Shown: positions 56,050 through 64,000 of the stretch, piece after piece
Layout: each line of letters starts with the position of its first letter
Numbering within the stretch: position 1 is the first letter of the stretch
From: Mytilinidion resinicola
Taxonomy: Eukaryota > Ascomycota > Dothideomycetes > Mytilinidiales > Mytilinidiaceae
NCBI RefSeq assembly: GCF_010093595.1
Contig: NW_022985459.1
Coordinates: 310,001-374,000 of the forward strand
Direction: 5' to 3'
Length of the DNA: 64,000 nucleotides
Notes under the pieces: model-generated
What the model saw: only the letters and a program-made list of their open reading frames with translations
Databases searched by the model: none
Told to the model about the DNA's origin: nothing
Program-made: the position numbers and the translations under genes

Positions 56050-57381
56050 CTAATTGTCCAATCCTTTCTTCTCGACTTCCTGATGCGCGTCGTCCACCAA
56101 ACCGCCCGCCATCTCGAATATCTTTCCGAAGTTCTCCAAGCCATCTGCATGCATCCTTATCCTGAATCCCGGGATGCGTTTCCCTACATTGAACGAAGCC
56201 TTGCGGTGCTTCAGAGAATGGCCACCAATTCCCCTCAGCGCACTTGCCAACGCGGGGTAACATCTTCAATCTGGGCTCTGCGCTGTACATCGCTTTCCGA
56301 GGATCTCCTGGATCGCGCTCTGGTCTTTGGCGATTTCTTGCAGCGTGATTTCCCGCGCCACGGTGTCCAGCAGTGCCACGGCGGAGTCGATATCTAGGAA
56401 TGTAGTCATCTCCCGAGATATCTCACACAATGCATGTGTTATTGGAGGATCCATCGACCGCGATAAGGTAGGAGGAGGGTGGCCTGGTAGAAGGTGCGGA
56501 ATAGGGGTTAGACCCTGTTGTGGAGGCAAATGGTGTTGACGTTTAGCGGAGGGCGGCCGGAGGAAGATCACTGTACGAACAAAGTGGGAGAGGCTGTGGA
56601 GGTTTTGCGGCCCTGAGAAAGGTTAGATGTGAGTATTAGATGGAAGTGAAGGGGACCTTACGGGCTCCAGGTAGCCCCAGCGTCAGACCTGCCAACAACA
56701 GGAGCGTCGGTGGGGACCGCGGTGGCAGGGGTATTAGGCTGGGAGGAAACAAAACTTGAATTCGACTTGAAGACGAAAGTGCTGAAGGCGCCCTTTCGAG
56801 ATCTGTGTGGGCTCAGAAGAAGTGGAGGTCTCCGCGAATAGGTTACGCTTCCCTGGGGACTGGCCATCATGTCTTCCAGCTCGTCCAGCTTCTTCTCAAT
56901 CGCGGCCTTCTTATGCTGGGCTTTTCCTGTTCCGCTTACAGTGTCCGACAGCGGCTCAAAGGCGACAAAAGATGACACGTCGAAGATTGAGGTAATGCTG
57001 TTTTAGATGGTGGCAAAGTGCTGTCCCGATTGCGTCTAGGCGACACTGTGTGGGCAGGTCCATCTATTAGTGTCTGGGTCGACCATGCGGTACAGGTCCA
57101 CATTATGCTACGCATGGTACAGGAGGAATTTCAGACTGCCGATGGGAGAATCTTCGAGCGAACGTGACGCGACAAAAGTCGTCGAAGCCGAAGAGGCGCA
57201 ATAGAAACACGGAGGTGGCCGGCTGGCTGAACTGGAAGCCGGCTCGACCTACTGAGGGTATGAGCATCCCAATATTTCCCCAGGGTTCCACTTGACCTAC
57301 AATGCGACGTCTGCTGTATACAGATAAGAACACTTTGTGAGTTGCTGCTGCAACAGACAGGGACACCTTGTCAAGCGACAC
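56050..57381 (-). pseudogene. Long unrecognised protein relic with intron
   Basis: Minus strand: VAAATHKVFLSVYSRRRIVG, GNIGMLIPSVGRAGFQFSQP, LLRLFGFDDFCRVTFARRFS; after a frameshift HNVDLYRMVDPDTNRWTCP, HSVA-stop-TQSGQHFATI-stop-NSITSIFDVSSFVAF (TAG 57036-57038, TAA 57003-57005), KAAIEKKLDELEDMMASPQG, SFVSSQPNTPATAVPTD up to a GTAAGG donor. A 49-nt intron (56613-56661, branch TCTAAC) follows. After a further one-base shift the frame reads PPITHALCEISREMTTFLDI, DSAVALLDTVAREITLQEIA, TGA at 56266-56268, then PALASALRGIGGHSLKHRKA, HADGLENFGKIFEMAGGLVD, TAG. Composition suggests a ~400-residue regulatory protein, possibly a fungal transcription factor, but no diagnostic motif was seen. Confidence 0.5.
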
Positions 57382-58990
57382 GTAGGGAGAAGAAGGTGGA
57401 AGATTGGATGTCTGTCAGTTTGCAGTCCGTAGCATCTGAAAATTGATGGCACGCGAACATTGTGTACATGAAAGCACTGTTTGCTACCGGCAGTGATTGC
57501 TGTAGGTGATTGTCGTAATATCGGTGAATTGTGTGTCGAGTTGCACATTAGCGAGGACTGAAGGTGAAGCACTGAACGATGGAGGGTGTTTAGCAATAGA
57601 TAGAACGCATGTTTTGGGAACGTAAAGCCTCTTCGCCAGCGGACCCGCAGTGAGGTCTGATGTTCCCACCAAGTTGGACCCCCGCCAAGCTTTCCAAATC
57701 TTCACCCCTCGACATCAATCAGGCTATATATACCTCAATATTCTATGCGTCTCTCACCCTAGGGATCTGGCACCTAGGGGGCGCGTTGGACCAGTGTAAC
57801 AATTATCGTGTTTCTGTCTCAATTACCTGTTGCAAAACTTCGGTTTTCATAGCCCTGGCAATTCGCGGCCAGGGTGAACTTTTGCTAGTTCGACTCTCGG
57901 TGAAGGCAGGGCTAAAGATCTTCTTTTTGCGCTCTTTCTTTTATTTGGAGGGCTTTCTGACGGTAATACTTCATGCTGGACTCGCTTGGGGCATTGAAGT
58001 CTCAAGTCACATCTTACCTGACTAGAGTTTCTTATTTCACCATCATTCATCTTCTATTTCCAACACAACCTAAATGAGGCCGTGAATACTTCTTTGAGTA
58101 TCACCATCACATGCCGGTTGGGTGACAATTTCCTCCACTCCGACCCCGGGTGTCCGACTAACTGGCGGACCGTCTTTTTGAATTTTAGCGCCTGATTTCC
58201 GGCTAATATAAATCTATCCATCCCAAATATCATAGCTGAAACTTTTTCTCATGTTCGAATAATATCATCTATACGCCTCCGCGTCTCCTCTCCTCCGCCT
58301 GTCTTCGCAAGTCAGAAATACGGCAAGCATTGCCTTAGATATTTGAAAATAACTATGGTATACCCGCAGAGCCGCAGAACTAGCCGTGCTGCTTCCGTTA
58401 CTACCTCGCGTCAAAATTTATTGAAAATCTTTCTAATGCACTAGAGGATTGACCTCTCCGTTCGTACAGAGTTTCAGCGCGTCTGTCTTTCCCATCGCGC
58501 TGAAAAACCAACCAAGCCTTCATTGCTAGTTACAAGTACTCCACTCTGACTTAGCCCAACTGACCAACAGCCAAAAATGCTTAGCCATCAAGTCCAATGA
58601 CCAGTCCCAAACAACTCACCACATGATGTTCGACACATAGCTCCCAAGTGGTATCTATCCGCGAAACTCATCTCGTTCGTCCCCCTTTCTATCTCCGCCC
58701 AAGTTTGAGACTTTGCCCGGTCCATCTGCGTCTAACCACTCTCCGCCCTGGTGATATTGTGGATGAGCTTCTTCTCAACCCTATCTCCGATGCTAGCCGC
58801 GACCAAGTCATTCGATTCCTCCTCCTGGTTGCTGGTGTGCGCGGCATCAGAACGTCTCCCTCCCTCCTTCGAGGACCTTTTCCCTGGAAGACACTTTTCT
58901 TGGGACAGGGGTAGCATGAACACGAACATTCGGACTGAACAACTGCACCAAAGCGTCTAATTTGATGACCGGCCTTGATCCTATTACGTC
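57382..58990. other. Unrecognised
   Basis: Frames exist (57660-58025 plus, 58732-58929 minus) but none is convincing. 58040-58600 is A/T-richer and apparently non-coding. Confidence 0.2.
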
Positions 58991-58994
58991 CTGG

Positions 58995-59720
58995 TTAGCG
59001 TGTGTTGGCATCGGCCGCTCTCGTAGGCTCAGACATGCTCGATTTCTCGCCGCTCAAGTTCTTGTTCGGCGACACGGGCCCCAAGGTCCTCATCAGTGCC
59101 TTCTGCTTAGAGTGCCTTGAGGTTGTTCTCCTTGCGGTAGAAGACTGTCTCCTTCTCTTAGAGGCTGTGAAGTTCATCGGGGAAGAACTGATAGTCGTGG
59201 ATCTGAATCTGCTTTGGTGGCTTGGTGTGATCAAGTGCAACGCTTTCGCACGCGACAATGCGGCTGCGGTCTTGGGATTTGAAGTCTTTAATGCAGGTGC
59301 CCGAATCAAGGTTCCAGAGTTTGGCGATACCATCACCCGACGCAAGTACGAGACGGTTCCTGCGAAGCTAGACTGCGTTGAAGGGACGGGTCCGGACCAC
59401 TCCCCTGTTGGAAAGCTCGGCTGGGTCCCTGTTAAAAGTGCTTCTTAATAGAGTTTCCGTCGTAGATCTCCGTGGCTTCCTCAGCCTGTCGAGCTTCCTC
59501 TTCGGGCTACGAACGGGCCGATTGCATTCCAAGTCGTCTGTCATCCACTCCTTCAAATCGCCCTTTGCGGCTCTTAGCTCTCCCGTCAAAGCTTCGTTCT
59601 TCGTCTCTGAAGCTTCACTATTCGTTTGCAGAGCTTCAAATCGTGCAGAGAGGTCTGTCACGTTGAAGTATTTCTCCCGAAGCCATGTCACCATGCGGTT
59701 GAGAGAGTCGACTGTCTCAT
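58995..59720 (-). pseudogene. 'TWLREKHG' family copy 2 running into a WD40-repeat piece
   Basis: One minus-strand frame reads DSLNRMVTWLREKYF, TDLSARFEALQTNSEASETK, NEALTGELRAAKGDLKEW, a Lys/Arg-rich part, then TAG (59368-59370), then RLVLASGDGIAKLWNLDSGT, CIKDFKSQD, QIQIHDYQFFPDELHSL-TAA-EKETVFYRKENNLKAL-TAA-AEGTDEDLGARVAEQ. The LASGDGIAKLWNLDSGTC string is a WD40 repeat. The TAAs at 59158-59160 and 59107-59109 sit where Gln fits. Whether coiled coil and WD40 were one protein or were joined by rearrangement is open. The opposite strand carries a 148-codon frame that I regard as a shadow. Confidence 0.6.
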
Positions 59721-59793
59721 GCCGTATGCCATCCGCTCCTTCAGGTCGTTCGAGGCAACCTGTATCCGTTCCTCAAGCCACGGTTCCCTACCT

Positions 59794-59883
59794 ACGCGGT
59801 AATTCCAGCTCTAATAGCTTATATTAAAGTTGTTGAGTTTAAAAGCTCGTAGTAGGACGTCGGGCTTGGTTGGCTGGTGGGCG
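59794..59883 (+). rRNA. 18S rRNA gene fragment, mutated (~90 bp)
   Basis: CGCGGTAATTCCAGCTCTAA, TAGCTTATATTAAAGTTGTT, AAAAGCTCGTAG and GGGCTTGGTTGGCTGG follow the conserved small-subunit order just after the 530-loop region. Differences from the near-universal sequence include CTCCAATAG to CTCTAATAG (a CpA-to-TpA change), a lost C in GTTGCAGTT, and changes after GCTCGTAGT. The fragment is bounded on both sides by relics of the same coiled-coil family, so it is an insertion or rearrangement footprint and not a functional gene. Confidence 0.85.
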
Positions 59884-59990
59884 CAAGGATCAACCGCGTT
59901 TCCGTGCTTTTCCCGAAGCGAAGTTCGCATTCGGGTGAAAGAGGCGAGTTCGCTAGCGCTTGGGCTGCCAGCTCTGCTGGTAGGAGGAAA
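59884..59990 (-). pseudogene. 'TWLREKHG' family copy 3, truncated by the 18S fragment
   Basis: The minus strand reads ASELASFTRMRTSLREKHGN, AVDPCA, then passes directly into antisense 18S sequence. Only about 30 residues remain. Trp of the motif has become Ser. Confidence 0.65.
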
Positions 59991-60365
59991 AAATTGAAGA
60001 GAAGGCAAGGCACATTCCAATCTTACTTTGAGATTGTCTGTCAAACGTGTCCAGAAGACAAACCGTTGTGGCTGGTATTCTAGGCGCGTGATTGAAAGTT
60101 CTAAGGAGGGAGTCACACGGGACTGTGTTGATATAGCGTAGACATGGATGCGACAGTGAGTCGCTGCATCGTGGTGCGAGTCTATGTGAGCATCGGAGAG
60201 AAGAGGACGAGTGCCATCCCGTCGAAGATGTGTGTACAGTCCCACGGGCGGTGACGGGTATGCGACGCTGATAGCACAGAGGTCATCGCTGGCTATATCT
60301 ATTATTCCACTGCAGCTGCTCTTCAAACTCTTTGGTCCTCTCGTGGAGGCAAGCGATGCACAGGA

Positions 60366-60640
60366 AGAAAGATCGCAGTCGGTCCGCTTTCTTTGGCGTT
60401 GATCAACACCCCAATCTCCATCGGGCGGTTATCGACCTTGACTCCATTGAGACCTTTAGCGTGCGACCGGTTGGATCTTCATTGAGCGATCCTTGGCTTT
60501 GACTCCGTTGAGTGCCTCCACGTCATCTTCTTCATTTTTGATCGGGCGGGCGGACACCATGACTTCGTTGAGGCTCGTCGCTGCTTCAGCCGAGCTGTTT
60601 CTTTCGCGAACAGCAAGAACAACTCGGATTGACGGACAGT
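60366..60640 (-). pseudogene. RRM C-terminal segment, three tandem degenerate copies
   Basis: Reading the minus strand: NSSAEAATSLNEVMVSARPI (about 60600-60540), then VEALNGVKAKDRSMKIQPVA (about 60515-60456), then KGLNGVKVDNRPMEIGVLI (about 60455-60383). Each is the last helix and strand of an RRM (A-x-x-LNGVKVDNRPMKIE in Yra1/ALY-type proteins). A fourth copy lies in the Yra1-like relic at 62.3-62.4 kb. The upstream RRM half is missing or unrecognisable. The first two copies share a frame, and the stop of that frame separates them from the third. Confidence 0.65.
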
Positions 60641-60738
60641 CGGTCGAAAGAAGCACCTGTTGAGGAAGGATCGCGTTGAGTATTGTAAGACGGAACTCCA
60701 ACTTGCTGAGGCCGAACTTGATGCTAAGGGGATGTCCT

Positions 60739-61086
60739 TCAGCTACCTGTCGTTGAACTTCCGGCCAGGAGAGTAGCCTTCGCGGGAGTCGGGTTGAAGC
60801 CAACGCTAGCATCTAGGCTCGCGGCACTATTGCGGATGCTCTTGTAACACGCGTCCTCAGTTTGTACTAGATGCGGCCCTCTGCCGTGGTGGTGCAGGTT
60901 GATTGGGCGTGCGGCGGGTGGTGGGTGAAGGAGTGCGTCTCTTAGTTGTCCCCTCAAAGCCTCGTTCTCCGCCTTCAGAGCCTCAAAGTGTGTTCGAGGA
61001 TCAGACGCAGGCCCATGCTTCTCCCGAAGCCATGTCCCCATGCGGGTGAGAGAGGCGAGTTCTCTCTGGAGTGGGTTGTCGGACAT
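60739..61086 (-). pseudogene. 'TWLREKHG' family copy 4, with start codon
   Basis: ATG at 61086 in a good context (GTCACCATGTCC) opens MSDNPLQRELASLTRMGTWL, REKHGPASDPRTHFEALKAE, NEALRGQLRDALLHPPPAAR, then a less structured part to TGA at 60739. This is the best-preserved copy and probably shows the true N-terminus of the family. Because no full-length copy exists in the window, the remainder of the protein is unknown. Confidence 0.6.
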
Positions 61087-61189
61087 GGTGACGAGATTCT
61101 TGCTTTGGAACGTCCGGTGGGTGAAGTGAGAGTGAGCGACTACGAGCTGTAGGGGGTAATGAGAAGGGAAGGGGGCGAATAGAAGAGTA

Positions 61190-61977
61190 TCGCCCTTGCT
61201 TAGGACCTCCTCTCTCATTATGACGCGTTCGAGCTGCTTCACTTCGGGCACCGGATGGTTTTCTCGCAGAGAACTACGCTGTGATTCTCTGGGAAGTCCT
61301 TCTCTTCCAAGCGGTTCGGAATCGGTTGGTGTCCGGTCTTGCTTAGGAGCTCCTCTTTCATTGTGACGCGCTCGAGCTGCCTCGTATGGGACTCAACCAT
61401 AGCTTGCCTGTGCGCCAGCCACATTGTTTTGTCCATTTTCGCAACCTCTAACTTCGGAAACAGCTGCCGCATCGAGCTCATCACCACTTGCTGTTTCTCG
61501 TTTTCTCTTGCGTCCGGGAAAATTGAAATTGTCTGCTAGCGAGATCAAGCTCCTGGCGCAGAGCTTGTATCTGACTCTCTGACAGGACAACCCGCTTGTC
61601 TGGTGCCGTCAACAGGGGCTTGGACGGGTCTGGAGGCTGCGGGTTGAGGCCTGCTTCGACTTTCGCCCGCCGCATCCGTTGCTTCCAACACCACCAGACC
61701 ACACAGGCTGGCCCCGCTGGGGCGCCAGCTGGTCCAAGTAGTCGAGTAGCCTTGTAGTTACAAGCTACTGAGAGTAAGCTCTACGCCAAAGCTGTCGTAT
61801 TGTGGTACTGTCGGGGACGAACTGCTTCGCCTTGCTCGCGGGGGCCCACACAGCCATGATATTCTTCTGCAGCTTGTTGGCGCCCGAGTCGAAGCCCCAT
61901 TTGTCCTCCTGGGATAGCCAGCCCGGCAGATGTCTCATCAGTTCCGACTTCCGGTGCGGCATCGTGGACCTCTCCAT
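61190..61977 (-). pseudogene. Unrecognised helical protein relic with internal duplication
   Basis: From 61977 the minus strand reads HRKSELMRHLPGWLSQEDKW, LQKNIMAVWAPASKAKQF; then DPSKPLLTAPDKRVVLSESQ, IQALRQELDL; after a frame change KLEVAKMDKTMWLAHRQAMV, RQLERVTMKEELLSK (about 61400-61340). A second version, KQLERVIMREEVLSKGDT, follows at 61240-61185. The RQLERVxMxEExLSK block is therefore duplicated about 150 bp apart. The protein is charged and helical; no family recognised. Confidence 0.45.
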
Positions 61978-62098
61978 GAGAACCCCGCTGTCAGCAAAGC
62001 GTGAACAAATCTCGGAGAGGAAGGACGATGAGGAGCGAAATGTTGTCGTTGCGACCCGCTGTCTAGTTCGGCTTCAAGTATAGCACTTCACTACCCGT

Positions 62099-62640
62099 CT
62101 ATAATGAAAGATCTGGAGTGAGGTCTTGGTCGTATCTTCGTGAGGCGTCTGGGTCGGTGGCCGGCGTTGGCAGGGCCTTGGTGGCGTTCTTCGGTTGACT
62201 GTGCGAGTAAGAAACTGAATGGCGAAGGAGCTTTTCCGGGGACTTACGAGACACGATCGCTGAGGCTCTTGACCAGCTCAGTAGACAAGAAGTTCTGCTG
62301 ATTGAGCATGACTTCAACCTTCAATGGGCGGTTGTTGAACTTAACCCCATTCAGACTCTTGGCCGCTTCAGCGGCGGCGGTTTCCTTGACGAAAGTAACA
62401 GCAGCAAGGTCACGGCCGGATATCTCACCCAAGATCGCACTGCGAACTGGCGGGAGGGTACAGCGGGTTTTAGTTGCGTAGCTGGTGTCAGAAGGACGCA
62501 GTCTGGGCGATGAGGTCCGTCGTGTGCCATTGCGGCTCACTTGGTTGACGTCTAGTGAAGAGTAGTCGGCCCTTTCAGCGTCGAGTCTAAGGTGGTGACA
62601 GGTCCGCGATGCCCTCCGCAGTACACCTATAGAACCAACG
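62099..62640 (-). pseudogene. Yra1/ALY-type mRNA export RRM protein, relic B
   Basis: The minus strand encodes ILGEISGRDLAAVTFVKETA, AAEAAKSLNGVKFNNRPLKV, EVML, the C-terminal half of an RRM with an RNP-type strand (LAAVTFVKE). It runs to a GTAAGT donor at 62247. A 49-nt intron (62199-62247) ends in CACAG and the last exon reads QPKNATKALPTPATDPDASR to TAG at 62099. RRM order and a Gln-Pro-Lys-rich tail fit Yra1/ALY proteins, which couple splicing and 3' processing to mRNA export. The N-terminal half of the RRM is not recognisable. The tail lacks the Arg-Gly-rich part seen in relic A. Confidence 0.65.
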
Positions 62641-62782
62641 AGTTCCACGGCCGCTTTAGGCTTTCCACGACCAGCATTGCGGCTACAAGCTGCCTTTCCT
62701 CATTCACAAGCGGATTTGTTGCCGTACTGGTTGCGTTCACCGGCTTTGGCTGGTCCTTGGCGGCGTTCTTCGGTTGACTATA
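62640..62782 (-). pseudogene. Yra1/ALY-type C-terminal exon, relic A
   Basis: After an acceptor-like TATATAG the minus strand reads QPKNAAKDQPKPVNATSTAT, the same start as the last exon of relic B. In another frame it continues RNAGRGKPKAAVELVG, which matches the conserved C-terminal motif of fungal Yra1-like proteins (RNAGRGKPKTAEEL). A frameshift between the two parts is required. This terminal exon lies upstream of the RRM of relic B, as expected after a tandem duplication. Confidence 0.6.
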
Positions 62783-62829
62783 TAGATCAGAATATGAAGA
62801 CTAAAAAGTTAGGGAGGGGTTTAGAACCT

Positions 62830-63176
62830 TGAGTTGCGGGCTGGAGAAACGCCGCGGCGTCGCTGTCGCTGTCGCTGCCGCTGGCACTGCTTATACTCTC
62901 ACCTCTGTCCCACTTGCTGTCACTAGCAGGCCCTTGCTGCCCAAGAGCTTGCGACTCTGGAGTTGTTCTCCCTTTACTGTGTCCACGTTCTACGTCGTCA
63001 AGGATTGTTGCAGCACGACTGGCTGGAAGATCTTCTAGAAGCGGAAGGGTGCCGGCTGAGCTTGCAGTGTCCTCGAGTGTAGCGCTCTCGCTTGCTCCAA
63101 GAAAAGACCTCTGTCTCTTCTCATTGTGACTAGGGTCGAAGACGTCCGACGAGTGGACGTGCTTTGATGGCATCAT
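62830..63176 (-). CDS. Hypothetical Ser/Asp-rich protein, first exon
   Basis: ATG at 63176 opens MMPSKHVHSSDVFDPSHNEK, SFLGASESATLEDTASSAGT, RAATILDDVERGHSKGRT and a Ser-Asp run (SISSASGSDSDSDAAAFLQ). The frame stays open to 62787; a weak donor (GTTCTA at about 62825) with CCTAAC and a TATATAG acceptor could splice it to the QPKNAAK exon of relic A. No family recognised. Intact and hydrophilic, so possibly a real 5' exon or part of a chimera. Confidence 0.4.
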
Positions 63177-63427
63177 GCTACGGGAAGGCCGGAAGTGTTG
63201 ACTAAATGTTCCGCAGCGGCCAGAGAAAGCAGGAACTTTTCGAGATCCGCGTCACTCAACCGGTACAGCTCAGGCAAAGTGGAGACGAAGGGGCCGGAGG
63301 GCGAAGGCACGGGTACTTCGTAGTGCAGGCGTGCGGCAGTGAGCCGAGGTGCTTTTGGCGGGGGTCCGATGGGCTCCTAAACTTCGTCGCTGTCTGTTTC
63401 CGACAGGGTCCAGCAGTCGATATTTAG

Positions 63428-64000
63428 ACAAGATGAATAATCACCTGGGTAGAAGATAGAGTCTGTGGTCGTGGCGGGTGATGGAGTGAGGGTAAGGTGA
63501 GGAGGTTGGAGCTTGGTGTAGTCCGGTGCGTGGACAGTGGTCGGGTGGCCTTGGCGGTTGTAGATGCGGGCTCCTTGGGCTACTAGGTACAGCCCTTAAC
63601 CTCAGATTTTTCACTTTAGCGACATTAACAAGCTCACGTGGTAAAAGACTTTAATCTGTTTACACATCGCTCCCCTTAATAGATCATGAACATGTTTTTA
63701 GGTTAAGTTGCATTAGTTCTAGGTCAGGCGAATTGGCGATACTTCGTATATTAGCCATCTTGTAAGGGACGGTCATCAAGATCGAAAATAGAACGACAAG
63801 CAACAAAGGTATTGATTTATGGTTTTCTTTATTATCGGGCTGCTATACTACGAAGGAATTCGTGTGCTTCCTGGTATGTAGAGAGAGAGGAGAAAGGGAA
63901 AAAGGTATTTAGGCCATGGCATCACCTCGCAAAGCATTATCGAAATAGCAGCAGCTATAACAAGTCTTGCCCTTAAAGTGCCATTAAAGCCTAAATGAAA
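63428..64000. other. Right-edge stretch without a recognised gene
   Basis: 63430-63590 is G-rich; 63590-64000 is A/T-rich with no credible frame or RNA gene. Confidence 0.3.

Noticed and set aside
59002..59448. 148-codon plus-strand ORF, Leu/Val-rich
   Set aside because: Antisense of the WD40-containing minus-strand relic.
1..64000. Transposon coding sequences (reverse transcriptase, DDE transposase) or LTRs
   Set aside because: I saw no catalytic motifs or long terminal repeats, although duplicated DNA is abundant.

Overview
This window looks like nuclear DNA of a filamentous ascomycete (Pezizomycotina). The evidence is short spliceosomal introns of about 45-65 nt with GTAAGT-type donors and CTAAC-type branch sites, an intact four-exon APC-family permease with fungal architecture, a fungal-type U6 snRNA gene, and fragments of fungal nuclear proteins (branchpoint-bridging protein, a Pho85-type kinase, a Yra1/ALY-type RRM protein, G-patch proteins). 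The species cannot be named from the sequence.

Only a few genes look intact: the permease at 51.2-53.2 kb, the U6 gene at 19.6-19.7 kb (minus strand), a 182-residue hypothetical protein at 8.23-8.78 kb and a few small hypothetical frames. Most of the rest is a graveyard of gene fragments mixed with degenerate tandem arrays. The fragments have recognisable frames and sometimes recognisable introns, but carry frameshifts and in-frame stops. Nearly all of those stops are TAG or TAA, often where Gln is expected. This fits C-to-T change at CpA, the signature of repeat-induced point mutation (RIP). Reassignment of TAG is unlikely, because the intact permease ends in TAG and has none inside.

Layout. 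0-4 kb: kinase N-lobe relic, a ~90-bp repeat and a decayed multi-exon gene. 7.5-13.9 kb: a 20-bp repeat, one intact ORF and three large degenerate arrays (~205-235 bp, ~160-180 bp, ~275 bp). 15-24 kb: BBP-like tail relic, 84-bp repeat, G-patch relic, U6, stuttered BBP N-terminal relic, coiled-coil family copy, Ars2-like relic. 25-38 kb: many unrecognised relics on both strands, a second G-patch copy, 22-bp and 58-bp repeats. 40-45 kb: duplicated acidic segments, a three-copy dispersed repeat, the middle of a Pho85-type kinase, more interrupted frames. 45.7-46.1 kb: CTAAC-rich tract. 47-50 kb: G/C-rich low-complexity DNA. 51.2-53.2 kb: permease. 54-63.2 kb (mostly minus strand): relics of the coiled-coil family, a WD40 piece, a nested 18S rRNA fragment and amplified Yra1/ALY-type RRM pieces.

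There is no operon-like organisation. Two features stand out: the identifiable relics are biased toward RNA-processing genes, and individual relics contain short head-to-tail copies of their own exon segments. I recognised no transposase, reverse transcriptase, tRNA or CRISPR array. All family assignments come from motif recognition by eye and are not database results.
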